DNA of 64,000 bases from Treponema primitia ZAS-2 (GCF_000214375.1 NC_015578.1:1798001-1862000), one strand, 5' to 3'. Counted from the first letter of the stretch, positions 24,893 to 33,828 are shown. Numbers and translations are program-made. Notes: generated by a model from the sequence alone, not told the origin.

Positions 24893-26115
24893 TTTACCGT
24901 TTTTGTCATAAAATCGGCAATACGCTTACCAGCCTCTCCCCGATACTGCCAGGCGGTATTTTTCGCATCCAGCCGCGCATTTTGCAGTAGGGTACTTTTT
25001 GATGCATTTTTTATCACTTCCGCCATGGTTTTAAATTGTTCCTCTTTCAGTTCAATGCCGATTTCCCGAAGTATCCTGAACTGCCATAACTCATCGGGAA
25101 CATCATCGGCATCATAGGGGCGCAGATCCATATCCTGGCTTACATAAATTACCGGTTTATCACAGAGGAACATAAAATCGAAGATGATACCTGAAAAATC
25201 AGAAATCATGATATCCGCCCGGGAAAGGGAGTAAATATTCTCCCGTTCATAGTCCCACTGTACATTCGGATTTGTGCTGTACCGTTTAGCCAGGGTTTCA
25301 AGCATATCAGCTTCTGATTTTTTAGACTGGGGATGGGGCCGTACAATAATCCGCCATCCTGATTCAGCCAGGGGATCAAGGAGTCTTTCCCCATAATGCT
25401 TCAACAGGCCGGAAGCGCCCCAGGAAGGGGAAACCAATACCGTAAAGGGATGGGTATCTTCAATAGGTAACTGCTTAATCTTTTCAGCGTATACATCCAG
25501 GTAAGTACAGCCAACGGTAATGAGCTGTTTTTCAGGCAGACTGCGCTGTTTTTCCAGAATGCGGATATCCTTAGCCTGATAATCCCCGGTTAATAACACT
25601 GAATCAAAATAATCCAGGCCGAACAGGCGGTAGGTAGTTGCGTCGCTTGGCATGTGGAGTACATGGGAATAATGATTTACCGATTTGGAACGTTTAAGCT
25701 GATAAACATTCAGGCTCGGGGTGGTCATAAGGACAAAATTTGCGGAAATAATGTTTAATCTTGCGTATGCCTTATTGCCTTCACCGATGAACTCAGATTT
25801 TATAAAATGGTACGTATTTTCAAAAACAGGATCATCTTCTGAAGATGTTAGGTATAACAACTCCTGCTGCCTGGTTTCAAATTCTTCAACTACTGGTTTG
25901 AAAACATTCCAGTATTGCTTTCCCTCGGAATAAATCACATAGGGATAAAGGGTGTTTGAAACAGCGGCACGGCCCCCAGAAAAGAAGACCTTAACTTTGA
26001 TAATAACCGCCCTTAAAAGGAAATACAGAGTTGCCGCTGCTCCAATTAATATTGAAAAGAGCATACTTCCCGTTCCGGGATCAATATACAGGGGGTTGAA
26101 ATGCAAGTGTATCAT
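24889..26115 (-). CDS. CDP-glycerol glycerophosphotransferase family (TagB/TagF-like)
   Basis: 408 residues. An N-terminal membrane segment is introduced by the motif YIDPGTGSM (about residues 10-45). The rest matches the poly(glycerol phosphate) transferase family: GDYQAKDI, SPSWGASGLLKHYGE, IIVRPHPQSKK with the catalytic-type His, and MISDFSGIIFDFMFLCDKPVIYV, where TagF binds the CDP-alcohol. In Gram-positive bacteria these enzymes add glycerol- or ribitol-phosphate to wall teichoic acid on the cytoplasmic face. It overlaps both neighbours by four bases and sits between two YidC-sulfatase genes. No CDP-glycerol or CDP-ribitol synthase is in the window, so the donor must come from elsewhere. 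Confidence 0.87.
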   Translation of the reverse strand: MIHLHFNPLYIDPGTGSMLFSILIGAAATLYFLLRAVIIKVKVFFSGGRAAVSNTLYPYVIYSEGKQYWNVFKPVVEEFETRQQELLYLTSSEDDPVFENTYHFIKSEFIGEGNKAYARLNIISANFVLMTTPSLNVYQLKRSKSVNHYSHVLHMPSDATTYRLFGLDYFDSVLLTGDYQAKDIRILEKQRSLPEKQLITVGCTYLDVYAEKIKQLPIEDTHPFTVLVSPSWGASGLLKHYGERLLDPLAESGWRIIVRPHPQSKKSEADMLETLAKRYSTNPNVQWDYERENIYSLSRADIMISDFSGIIFDFMFLCDKPVIYVSQDMDLRPYDADDVPDELWQFRILREIGIELKEEQFKTMAEVIKNASKSTLLQNARLDAKNTAWQYRGEAGKRIADFMTKTVK

Positions 26116-28802
26116 TTTTCTACAAGCCTCCAGTTTTCTTCATTAAAAATGTTGTCCTGAACATGTATCCATTGGTTTTTCCGTATCTTATAGGTAGTTT
26201 TATTGTGCTGGTAGGCCATGGATATATGGTTAGTAGTAATAAGGGCGCCTTCTTTTTTTGGATTCGTATTTATAGGTTTCGCGGTAAAGGGATTTGCAGG
26301 ATCCTTTATAATCCCTGCGCTCGCCAGAGTGGGAACATCGGCTTGGGTCATAAAATCCATATTGATTTCTAATTCACCGTGTTCATTAAAGTCTTTCATC
26401 AGCAAAACCGGATTATATTTTCCCCGGCCTTCTCCGGGAATAGGAATTTCTTTTAATTCTGGATAGGGGTTTACTCCGGCGCCGTGATCCGATACAATAA
26501 TAATACGGGTATTGTCATAAACACCGTTTTTCTTTAATTCATCCAGCCATTCCCCAAATCGCAAATAAAAAGCATTGTTTATATGATAATACTCATTATT
26601 CGAAAATACGCCTCCACCGCGATCCGTTACGATCTGTTGGGGAATATAATCAGGGTATTGCAGATATAACAGTTCATGGGTTACTTCATTTGAAATAAAC
26701 AATGCAGAAGGTTTCTCCGCATCATAGCTGGTGAGTTCTGGTAAAAAATCAAGCACCGCATAGGAATTTATAAAATCAGTGATGGAATAACCGATGTCAT
26801 CAGTACTCCAGTACCAACCATCATCATAAATAAGAAAACGTATCATCGGTGGAACAATTTTTAAAAATGAAAACCAGAGCACATTTCTTTTGATATGGTT
26901 ACCGGTAATATCCCCATTTCCATAGTTGTTCCGTAAATACCATACACTGTTATACCGCCCCTTGGTATTGAAGGCGGTGATATGATCATATTTGTCATAT
27001 ATTCTGGTATCTGGAACCCATGCATAGTTAGCCCAGGAAGGGTCTGTCACTGTAACTTCGTATCCTTCATCAGCAAAAAGTCTGGGAAGCACCAACAGCG
27101 CCTCATTGTGTTTTTCTACCATGGGAACCGTATCATGGCGGTTCATTTCACTTGGAGTATATTCATATCCCCCCCATATAGGCGGAACTCCCATTAGGGT
27201 ATGCAGAGCAAAGGATACTGTATTCGGATAGAGGGTAAATCCGTCAAACTGTTCTTTTAATTGGGGATGCTCTTCGAATATCGGTTTTACATATCCGTTA
27301 ATAGCAGCATCTGCAAAGAAAATAATTATATTCGGCTCATCTTCTGAAAGGTGAAAAATTGGACTGACCGAATGAACAGCACCCTGAGTGTCATCCCGCC
27401 GGCTGAGTAATTCTTTGTATCCTTTGTTTATGCGAAGCATATTATACCCTGAAAAAAAGAGGGATGACAATAAAAGGATTACCTCAATTGAAGAAATTAT
27501 TTTTATTTTATTGACCCTGAATATCAAAAAAATAAAGCATATAAGAACCAGGAAACAAAAAATATTTAAGAAAACAGAAAGCACAGGAACATCCAGAACT
27601 CCGGTGGTATTAAAAAGGAAAGTATTGGTTATTACCCCGTAATCACCCTGAAATATAACGGTATTAACAAGAGAGAAAATTGCTGTAACGGAGAACAGGG
27701 CCGTCAGTATAGTTTTAATTTGAGCGTTAAACAGGAAATAAATACAGAGTGGCCAGAAAGTAAAAAATCCAATGGTCTGTGAAAATGAGCTAAAAATAAA
27801 AGGGAAGGGTGATTTGTATTGATCTATAAAACTAAATTCTTCCGGAGATGAGGAAATTACTGTAGAAGGAATAAACAAGCCGGTAAGAATCGTGAGGATT
27901 AAACAGCTTAACAGAAAAAGTATATTTCTTTGACTAGTATTGGCAAAGAGTGGGAGAAGAAATTTTCTGTAAATATAAGTAATAGCTCTGATATACAGAG
28001 GAATGAAAAAAAACAGGGTTAAAGCACCTGATAATATCAATCTTTTTCTTAAAGTTCCGTTATTAATAAAAAGAAGATAGGCAATAAAAGCAATAACCCC
28101 AAGGCTGATAATAACATACAGTACCCTTAAAGGGTTTTTTAACCTGTAAAAAATATTTTTAATCAGGGAAAAAACATTATTCATGGTCCAGTACAAAACA
28201 AGGCCGGATGGAGAGTTATACAATAAAACAACAAAAACAGCGGCCATCCCATACACTTGAATCTTATCTCTGGCAGGTAAACCCCGGGTATATATAGCTC
28301 CGGCAATACAGTTAATAAAGGTCATGGCTATGGGTAGGATATTTACCCTGAAATTGCCGATATTGAATATGGAATCCGGGACGCCTAGATCGCGGATAAA
28401 GAAAAATGATTCTCCCCTTAAGGACTCCAGGGTAGACAGATAGGTATAGGCCGCCAGGAAAAAGGGAATTTGAATAAGAATCCCAAAGGAGCTCCGCATA
28501 GCATAAATCGGATGGTAATGGTTCTGTCTGTAATAGGTTGACAGGATCATATATTGTTCATCACCCTTAAACACGGCTTTTATTTTATCAATCCCGGGTT
28601 TAAGCTTTTTAGTTATATCCCGCTCTGTTTTTTGCCATTTTTCTGCTATCACATAAAGTGGAAGGCATAAAATTGTTACTGCAAAACTTACTCCAATAAC
28701 TGAAAAAGCAGCGCTGTCAAAAACCTTGTATACAAGCACATATACTGTTTCAATAATTTGAACTATAGGAAAAATAATAATAGCATAAATGACATTTAAC
28801 AT
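26112..28802 (-). CDS. YidC-like/LtaS-like fusion protein, paralogue D
   Basis: 896 residues, the most diverged copy. The YidC core (1-215) keeps LIQIPFFLAAYTYL and SPSGLVLYWTMNN, with Thr43 at the arginine position. Middle helices follow, with the loop SSSPEEFSFIDQYKSP. In the catalytic domain the first metal Asp lies in FFADAA (D498) rather than IMLD; T535 sits in HTLMGVPP, followed by IWGGYEYTP; THELLYLQYPDY, YYHINNA and IIIVSDHG complete the site. Its start overlaps the HddC-GmhB gene by seven bases and its stop overlaps the CDP-glycerol transferase start (ATGA). It shares with the others the C-terminal QWIHVQDNIF segment. Confidence 0.8.
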   Translation of the reverse strand: MLNVIYAIIIFPIVQIIETVYVLVYKVFDSAAFSVIGVSFAVTILCLPLYVIAEKWQKTERDITKKLKPGIDKIKAVFKGDEQYMILSTYYRQNHYHPIYAMRSSFGILIQIPFFLAAYTYLSTLESLRGESFFFIRDLGVPDSIFNIGNFRVNILPIAMTFINCIAGAIYTRGLPARDKIQVYGMAAVFVVLLYNSPSGLVLYWTMNNVFSLIKNIFYRLKNPLRVLYVIISLGVIAFIAYLLFINNGTLRKRLILSGALTLFFFIPLYIRAITYIYRKFLLPLFANTSQRNILFLLSCLILTILTGLFIPSTVISSSPEEFSFIDQYKSPFPFIFSSFSQTIGFFTFWPLCIYFLFNAQIKTILTALFSVTAIFSLVNTVIFQGDYGVITNTFLFNTTGVLDVPVLSVFLNIFCFLVLICFIFLIFRVNKIKIISSIEVILLLSSLFFSGYNMLRINKGYKELLSRRDDTQGAVHSVSPIFHLSEDEPNIIIFFADAAINGYVKPIFEEHPQLKEQFDGFTLYPNTVSFALHTLMGVPPIWGGYEYTPSEMNRHDTVPMVEKHNEALLVLPRLFADEGYEVTVTDPSWANYAWVPDTRIYDKYDHITAFNTKGRYNSVWYLRNNYGNGDITGNHIKRNVLWFSFLKIVPPMIRFLIYDDGWYWSTDDIGYSITDFINSYAVLDFLPELTSYDAEKPSALFISNEVTHELLYLQYPDYIPQQIVTDRGGGVFSNNEYYHINNAFYLRFGEWLDELKKNGVYDNTRIIIVSDHGAGVNPYPELKEIPIPGEGRGKYNPVLLMKDFNEHGELEINMDFMTQADVPTLASAGIIKDPANPFTAKPINTNPKKEGALITTNHISMAYQHNKTTYKIRKNQWIHVQDNIFNEENWRLVEK

Positions 28803-30103
28803 TTAGTATCCTCTAAAATCATAACATGCTGTATAAAATCATTCAGGTTTGAAAAGATTAAAACTCTTCTGCCGTCAATATTTTCTTCCTTATTATCAGC
28901 GTTAGGCTTCAAAAGTATTGGTTTACATCCTGCGGCAATCCCAGCAAGCACATCTTTTATATCGTCCCCAACCATATATGACTTTGATAAATCAATATTA
29001 TATTTTAGAGCAGCCTGAAACAACATTCCGGGTTTTGGTTTTCTGCATTCGCAATTAATCTTATACTCAGGGCGTTCACCGGGGAAACCTTTGTCGGGGT
29101 GGTGGGGACAAAAAAATATGTCATCAAGATATGCCCCTTTCCTGCCTAGTTCTGTTTCAAGCTTGTGATGAATATTTTCCAGGTCAATCAGTGATGCTTC
29201 CCCCCTTGCTATTACCGGTTGATTGGTAATCACAATAGACAGGTATCCGGAACTATTTATTCTTCGTATAGCCTCCGGCGTGCCATCAATCAGTTCAAGT
29301 TGTTCCGGTTTTGTCACAAATCCATTCAAAGTATTGATAGTCCCATCTCGATCGAGAAACACCGCCTCCTGAGGGCAGGATAAATTACGCTTCCTGACTA
29401 TACCCCGTTCAATATCGGTGGATACCTGCGCATAACGCTCCGGGGTGCCCATGTCTTTAATATATTCAGGGGTATTGTAAGCATAAATGGCGCCACAGGA
29501 TATGAGAGGTTTTAAAATATCGCGGTCAAGGTCTACTTTTTCTTTATGCGGGCCTGCCTTAGCAAGCAGGTTTTTTGACAAAATGTGAATACCCGCATTA
29601 ACCTGGTTTTTATAATACAAACGGCTATCTTCTTTATTGAGCCATTGAATAACACGGTGTTCCTGATCAGTTATAAGCAGTGCGCTATCGAAAGGATGGT
29701 TGTTTGGATGAACAACAAGAGTTGCCAGAGCTTTTTGTGTAGAATGAAACGCTATAAAACGTGAAAAATCAATATCAAAAATGATATCGCCGTTTATCAG
29801 AATAAAATCATCGGAAAGATTGTCTATTATTTTATACAACGCTCCGGCAGTACCCAGGGGTTCTGTTTCTGTGTAATAGGAAATGGTGCAGTCCCATTTA
29901 CTTCCATCGGTAAAATAATCTTTGATTTTTTCACCAAGATGCCCAACAACCATGATAATATCAGTAAAATTATTTCTTGCCAGGCAATCGATCTGATGTT
30001 CTAAAATTGGTTTCCCGGCTATAGGAACCATTGGCTTTGGAATATCCGATGCTATTGCGGCAATACGAGTCCCTTTGCCTCCGGCCATGATTACAACTTT
30101 CAT
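28796..30103 (-). CDS. Bifunctional heptose-1-P guanylyltransferase / heptose bisphosphatase
   Basis: 435 residues, two enzymes in one chain. Residues 1-230 are a sugar-nucleotide transferase (MAGGKGTRIAAI, KPMVPIAGKPIL, LINGDIIFDID), matching HddC, which makes GDP-D-glycero-alpha-D-manno-heptose. Residues 245-425 are a HAD phosphatase of the GmhB type: FLDRDGTIN, VITNQPVIARGE, a zinc-binding FFCPHHPDKGF...CECRKP loop, and MVGDDIKD. GmhB removes the 7-phosphate before HddC acts, so the fusion joins consecutive steps in reverse order. It overlaps GmhA by four bases and paralogue D by seven. Confidence 0.9.
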   Translation of the reverse strand: MKVVIMAGGKGTRIAAIASDIPKPMVPIAGKPILEHQIDCLARNNFTDIIMVVGHLGEKIKDYFTDGSKWDCTISYYTETEPLGTAGALYKIIDNLSDDFILINGDIIFDIDFSRFIAFHSTQKALATLVVHPNNHPFDSALLITDQEHRVIQWLNKEDSRLYYKNQVNAGIHILSKNLLAKAGPHKEKVDLDRDILKPLISCGAIYAYNTPEYIKDMGTPERYAQVSTDIERGIVRKRNLSCPQEAVFLDRDGTINTLNGFVTKPEQLELIDGTPEAIRRINSSGYLSIVITNQPVIARGEASLIDLENIHHKLETELGRKGAYLDDIFFCPHHPDKGFPGERPEYKINCECRKPKPGMLFQAALKYNIDLSKSYMVGDDIKDVLAGIAAGCKPILLKPNADNKEENIDGRRVLIFSNLNDFIQHVMILEDTKC

Positions 30104-30732
30104 GGAAAAAAATGCTCCTCAAGCATAAGGCACAGTGCATGATAAACGGGAAGATGTAATTCCTGTACGCGGTAAGTTTCTGTTTCCGGGACAATCACCG
30201 CAACATCGGCAATTTTCGCAATTTCACCACCGGTCCCGCCTGTTAGGGCTGCAGCCTTGAGGCCCCTTGCCTTAGCAGTAATCATGGCATATAGAACATT
30301 TTTTGCATTGCCTGAAGTTGATATCCCTAAAAATAAATCCCCAGGCTGGCCATAGCCATATACTTGCTGAGCATAAATGATGCTGCCGTCAATGTCATTG
30401 ATACAGGCGGTCGTCAAAGCAGTATGGGCGGATAGCGCTATGGCAGGCAAGCCCTGTTGAATATTCCGCGCAATATAGTTTGAAGTATCTATATCCGTGA
30501 GTTTTTGTAATTTTGCGGTAAAATCAGCAGAGAGTGGGCGCTTTTTTAGGAAACCTTTCATTAGTTCCCCAACAATATGATCTGAGTCCGCAGCGCTCCC
30601 CCCATTACCGGCAATCAGCACCTTCCCTCCAGCTGCGAATGTATCTGCCATAAGCCTGTATGTTGCGGCAATATTATCCTGAATACCGCTTAATACCGGA
30701 TATCGTTCAATTAATTGTTGTAAATAGTCCAT
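30100..30732 (-). CDS. gmhA: Sedoheptulose-7-phosphate isomerase
   Basis: 210 residues, SIS domain. It converts sedoheptulose-7-phosphate to D-glycero-D-manno-heptose-7-phosphate, the first step of heptose activation. AGNGGSAADSDHIVGEL (near residue 42) is the substrate-binding loop, ISTSGNAKNVLYA the second phosphate loop and ALTGGTGGEIAKIADV the third. The C-terminal QELHLPVYHALCLMLEE holds the Glu-x-x-His metal-site helix. It overlaps HddA by 22 bases and HddC-GmhB by four, forming a complete heptose cassette. Confidence 0.94.
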   Translation of the reverse strand: MDYLQQLIERYPVLSGIQDNIAATYRLMADTFAAGGKVLIAGNGGSAADSDHIVGELMKGFLKKRPLSADFTAKLQKLTDIDTSNYIARNIQQGLPAIALSAHTALTTACINDIDGSIIYAQQVYGYGQPGDLFLGISTSGNAKNVLYAMITAKARGLKAAALTGGTGGEIAKIADVAVIVPETETYRVQELHLPVYHALCLMLEEHFFP

Positions 30733-31745
30733 GCCTGGGTTCCAATTTCAGTAAAACTTGCAGGGAAAACAGTCCCTTCTTTTTGCTTTAAAGCTTTTAT
30801 AAGGTTAATACGGTTACAGGGGTTGCAATATAGCATCATAAAACCACCTCCTCCGGCGCCCGAAATTTTCGCTGATTCTGCTCCATTTTCCATGGCGTAC
30901 TGAAACAATCCATCAAGAAAACTATTCGAAATAGAATCCGCTAAATTTTTCTTAGCCAGCCAACCCTGTAGCAAACATTTCGAAAAGCCCCCAAAATCCC
31001 CTTTCAAAAGGAATTCCTTCATAAGAACAGCCTGCTTTTTCATTTCATGCATACCTTCAATACTTTTCATGTTCTTGTTTTGGGTGTTTTCTATTTGCCG
31101 TTTTATGATATTAGCGCTTTCTCTGGAAACACCGGTATAATATAATACCAGTGAGGCTTCAAGTTCATTACGGATCCAGCGTTTCAGCCTCAGGGGATTT
31201 ACGATAACTTTTTCATCCCGGTAAAATTCCATAAAATTAAAGCCCCCAAAGGTAGCCGCATATTGATCCTGTTTTCCCCCGGCCATATGTAAATCTTCCC
31301 GTTCAATTTTATATGCAAGAGAGGCAATATCGTATTCACCTAAAGGCAAATTCAACCATTCAGTGTATGCTTTAAGAATAGCAACAACCAATGTAGAAGA
31401 TGACCCCAATCCGGAGCCTGCAGGAGCATCGGAATAGGTGGTCATTACAAAAGAAAGAGGCTTACCATTATTATAATCCGCTATAATTCGGTTATAAATA
31501 CCGCTATGAAGAGGAAGCGCCTGGGATATATCCAGCACACTTGATGCCTCATACTCTTGCTGCTTTTCAATATCCGTTGCATTAAATATAACTTTATCAT
31601 TATTAGTCGGTTCCAAAATACAATAGGAATACATGTCAATTGTAGCGTTCAGCACATACCCATCGTATATATTATAATAAGTATCAATGTCCGTGCCGCC
31701 CCCGGCAAATCCTAGTCGAAGAGGAGCTTTTGATCGTATCACCAT
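30711..31745 (-). CDS. hddA: D-glycero-D-manno-heptose 7-phosphate kinase
   Basis: 344 residues, GHMP kinase fold. APLRLGFAGGGTDIDTYY at the N terminus and the ATP loop APAGSGLGSSST (near residue 109) are typical of HddA, as is GGKQDQYAATFGGFNF (near 156). The C-terminal KISGAGGGGFMM is GHMP motif 3. It phosphorylates heptose-7-phosphate at C1 in alpha configuration, so the product leads to GDP-heptose, not the ADP-heptose of classical LPS cores. It is followed directly by gmhA and the HddC-GmhB fusion. Confidence 0.92.
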   Translation of the reverse strand: MVIRSKAPLRLGFAGGGTDIDTYYNIYDGYVLNATIDMYSYCILEPTNNDKVIFNATDIEKQQEYEASSVLDISQALPLHSGIYNRIIADYNNGKPLSFVMTTYSDAPAGSGLGSSSTLVVAILKAYTEWLNLPLGEYDIASLAYKIEREDLHMAGGKQDQYAATFGGFNFMEFYRDEKVIVNPLRLKRWIRNELEASLVLYYTGVSRESANIIKRQIENTQNKNMKSIEGMHEMKKQAVLMKEFLLKGDFGGFSKCLLQGWLAKKNLADSISNSFLDGLFQYAMENGAESAKISGAGGGGFMMLYCNPCNRINLIKALKQKEGTVFPASFTEIGTQAWTIYNN

Positions 31746-31780
31746 AAATAAATATCACCTTTTAAAAAATCTTAATAAAC

Positions 31781-32842
31781 TTAACGAAATTCTTTTAGTA
31801 ATTCATAGACTTGTCGTGCAGAATTGTCATAGGAATATTTTGCCAGAAGTGCATCAGGTTTTTCAATTGGGTTTTGCATTAGTTCTTCAAGATCAATATC
31901 GGTATTATATGGATCAATGTAGTGTGCGGTGTTCCCATAAATTTCCGGCAAACTGGCTGCGTTAGAAATGATAATCTCGGCCCCGCAGGAAAGAGCTTCC
32001 AGGGGGGGGATACCGAAGCCTTCGTAATAGGAAGGCATCAGGAAAGCCCGGCATCTTTCCATCAGAGCCTTTACCTTAGAATCACTCAGGTATCCTAAGA
32101 GCAGTATATTTGATGGAGCTGTAGTATCTTCAAGTTCCCGCACCTTGAGTACCGGCAAGCTTGTACCGGAAACCGCGAACATTGTTTGGGGGTGTTTGGA
32201 AGCATATTTTATTATCCAAAGGATGTTTTTTCTCATGGATAAGCTTCCAAGGGTAAAAAAGTATCCCCGGGCTTTAAACTCCGGGTGTTCATTAAAAATG
32301 GAGTAATCAGGAACTATATTCTTAAAATGTTCCCACCCATTATACACCACAGATATATTATGGGAGTCAATATTATAGGCATCCGCAATCTGGCTGCGAC
32401 TGAATTTGGAGACGGTAATTATTCTTTTGGCGTGCTTCGCTATTAGACGGTACTGCCATTTATTGTACAGTCTCACCAGCCAATTTTTCAGCCCCCGGAA
32501 ATCTTCCGGGAAGAATTCGCAATAAATATCATGGAGAAATACGATTCCTGGAAAAAAGGGGAGAATGGTATTGGCAAATTCAAGGATGATATATTCACGG
32601 TGGGTCAAAAGAAAAAGCTGTAGGGTAACCATCTGCCACCAAATATGAGGCTCTTTTTTTTTATGCAGTATTATTCTTAAATTTTTATAGGGCGGCAGTG
32701 TTACAATATCTCCGGGAACAATAATACTAATTTCCTCAAAGGCGCTTAGCTCATCAAGCCTTTTAGTTAGTTCAAATGCAAACCGCTCAATGCCTGTGAG
32801 ATTACGACAGAGAAAATACCCGTTAATCAGGATTTGTGGCAT
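31781..32842 (-). CDS. GT4 glycosyltransferase
   Basis: 353 residues, GT-B fold of GT4. LTGIERFAFELTKRL opens the chain, IVFLHDIYCEFFP and ITVSKFSRSQIAD follow, and LMPSYYEGFGIPPLEALSCGAEIIIS carries the E-x7-E signature. The latter is encoded over a run of eight G on the plus strand (32002-32009), a possible slippage site. The start shares a base with the upstream stop (TAATG). Similar in style to the GT4 at 23825; donor unknown, GDP-heptose being one candidate given the genes downstream. Confidence 0.9.
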   Translation of the reverse strand: MPQILINGYFLCRNLTGIERFAFELTKRLDELSAFEEISIIVPGDIVTLPPYKNLRIILHKKKEPHIWWQMVTLQLFLLTHREYIILEFANTILPFFPGIVFLHDIYCEFFPEDFRGLKNWLVRLYNKWQYRLIAKHAKRIITVSKFSRSQIADAYNIDSHNISVVYNGWEHFKNIVPDYSIFNEHPEFKARGYFFTLGSLSMRKNILWIIKYASKHPQTMFAVSGTSLPVLKVRELEDTTAPSNILLLGYLSDSKVKALMERCRAFLMPSYYEGFGIPPLEALSCGAEIIISNAASLPEIYGNTAHYIDPYNTDIDLEELMQNPIEKPDALLAKYSYDNSARQVYELLKEFR

Positions 32843-33828
32843 TATTTTCGAAACAGTCTTTTAACAGATTTGGTTAGATGATACATAAATGTATTAAGTT
32901 TTTGAAAAAGAATTGGGTGTTTTTTTCTAAGCCATATTATTTTTGAAAACAGGGAGCTATCAAAAGCGTCAATAACACCCCTGTCTGCCACAATCCTGGT
33001 ATATTGCTCAAAGGCCGTTTTAGGATGTTCCAAGAGTTTGATTATTTCGGGTGTAATGACGCCATTTTCCCGGATGGAAGAAAGGGTATTTTCAGATGCA
33101 GGAAGGTAGGGCGGGGTGAAAGAAATCAGAGAGGTAGCATAGTAATGAATAATCTTCGCATTATATAGAAAGGGGAGGCCATTATGACTTATCTGACAGT
33201 TCCATTCACCGCCAAGTTCCGTGATAATGCCGTTAAGTTCATGGTCTGCCTGGTTTAGGGAGGGCATATCCTGGACATTCCCTTTTTCCCTGCCTTTAAG
33301 CCAAAGCTCATGCCATTTTTCAAAAAAAAGATCTCCCTCAACACAGTCCCTGCAGAAGATCAGCCCGCCATTATAGTGATTTTCCTGTTTAAAGGAGGCG
33401 TCAAAACCAATCTGTGAATCCGAACGTTGAAAATAATCTTTCAAATGGTGGTTAGAAAGATTTACATGGGTATCCAGAACGGCTCCAATTTTTATTTCAA
33501 AAGGAAATTCCGGCGCTAACTTTTCTGTAATAACAGTATCACAGTCAATAAATAAAAAATCTTCGGTAATATATTTTCTGATAGAAGTTTTAATCCACCG
33601 GGAAGCTTCTTTTTGGTTATATTCATCAGGAATAGCTATTACTTTTATTTCCGAAATATATTTTTCATATTCGGCTCTTTTACCTGTAAGTCCTTTTTTA
33701 GTCTTTTTATCAAAAAGAACCACTACATCCGCATCCGGATTATACATACGCATAGATACGGTGGAGAGAAAAAACTGTTCGTAATATGTATCAGTCGGAG
33801 ATGAAGTTAAAACGTAGACGTATTTCAT
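32842..33828 (-). CDS. GT-A fold glycosyltransferase (GT8-like)
   Basis: 328 residues. The chain starts KYVYVLTSSPTDTYYEQFFLSTVSMRM and has FLFIDCDTVI near residue 95, the D-x-D metal/nucleotide-sugar site of GT-A enzymes. HYNGGLIFCRDC and the later QADHELNG match the layout of GT8-like or nucleotide-diphospho-sugar transferases. It overlaps the upstream GT4 by four bases (ATGA) and touches the downstream GT4 (TAATG). The donor is not predictable. Confidence 0.78.
   Translation of the reverse strand: MKYVYVLTSSPTDTYYEQFFLSTVSMRMYNPDADVVVLFDKKTKKGLTGKRAEYEKYISEIKVIAIPDEYNQKEASRWIKTSIRKYITEDFLFIDCDTVITEKLAPEFPFEIKIGAVLDTHVNLSNHHLKDYFQRSDSQIGFDASFKQENHYNGGLIFCRDCVEGDLFFEKWHELWLKGREKGNVQDMPSLNQADHELNGIITELGGEWNCQISHNGLPFLYNAKIIHYYATSLISFTPPYLPASENTLSSIRENGVITPEIIKLLEHPKTAFEQYTRIVADRGVIDAFDSSLFSKIIWLRKKHPILFQKLNTFMYHLTKSVKRLFRK

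Noticed and set aside
15661-28802. Reading the four large genes as housekeeping YidC or as plain LTA synthase
   Set aside because: They exceed both families in length, contain both folds in one chain, and lack the YidC groove arginine; four copies in a glycan locus do not fit a housekeeping insertase.
31747-31780. Promoter between the GT4 and hddA genes
   Set aside because: The gap is only 35 bases and shows no convincing -35/-10 pair; readthrough is more likely.
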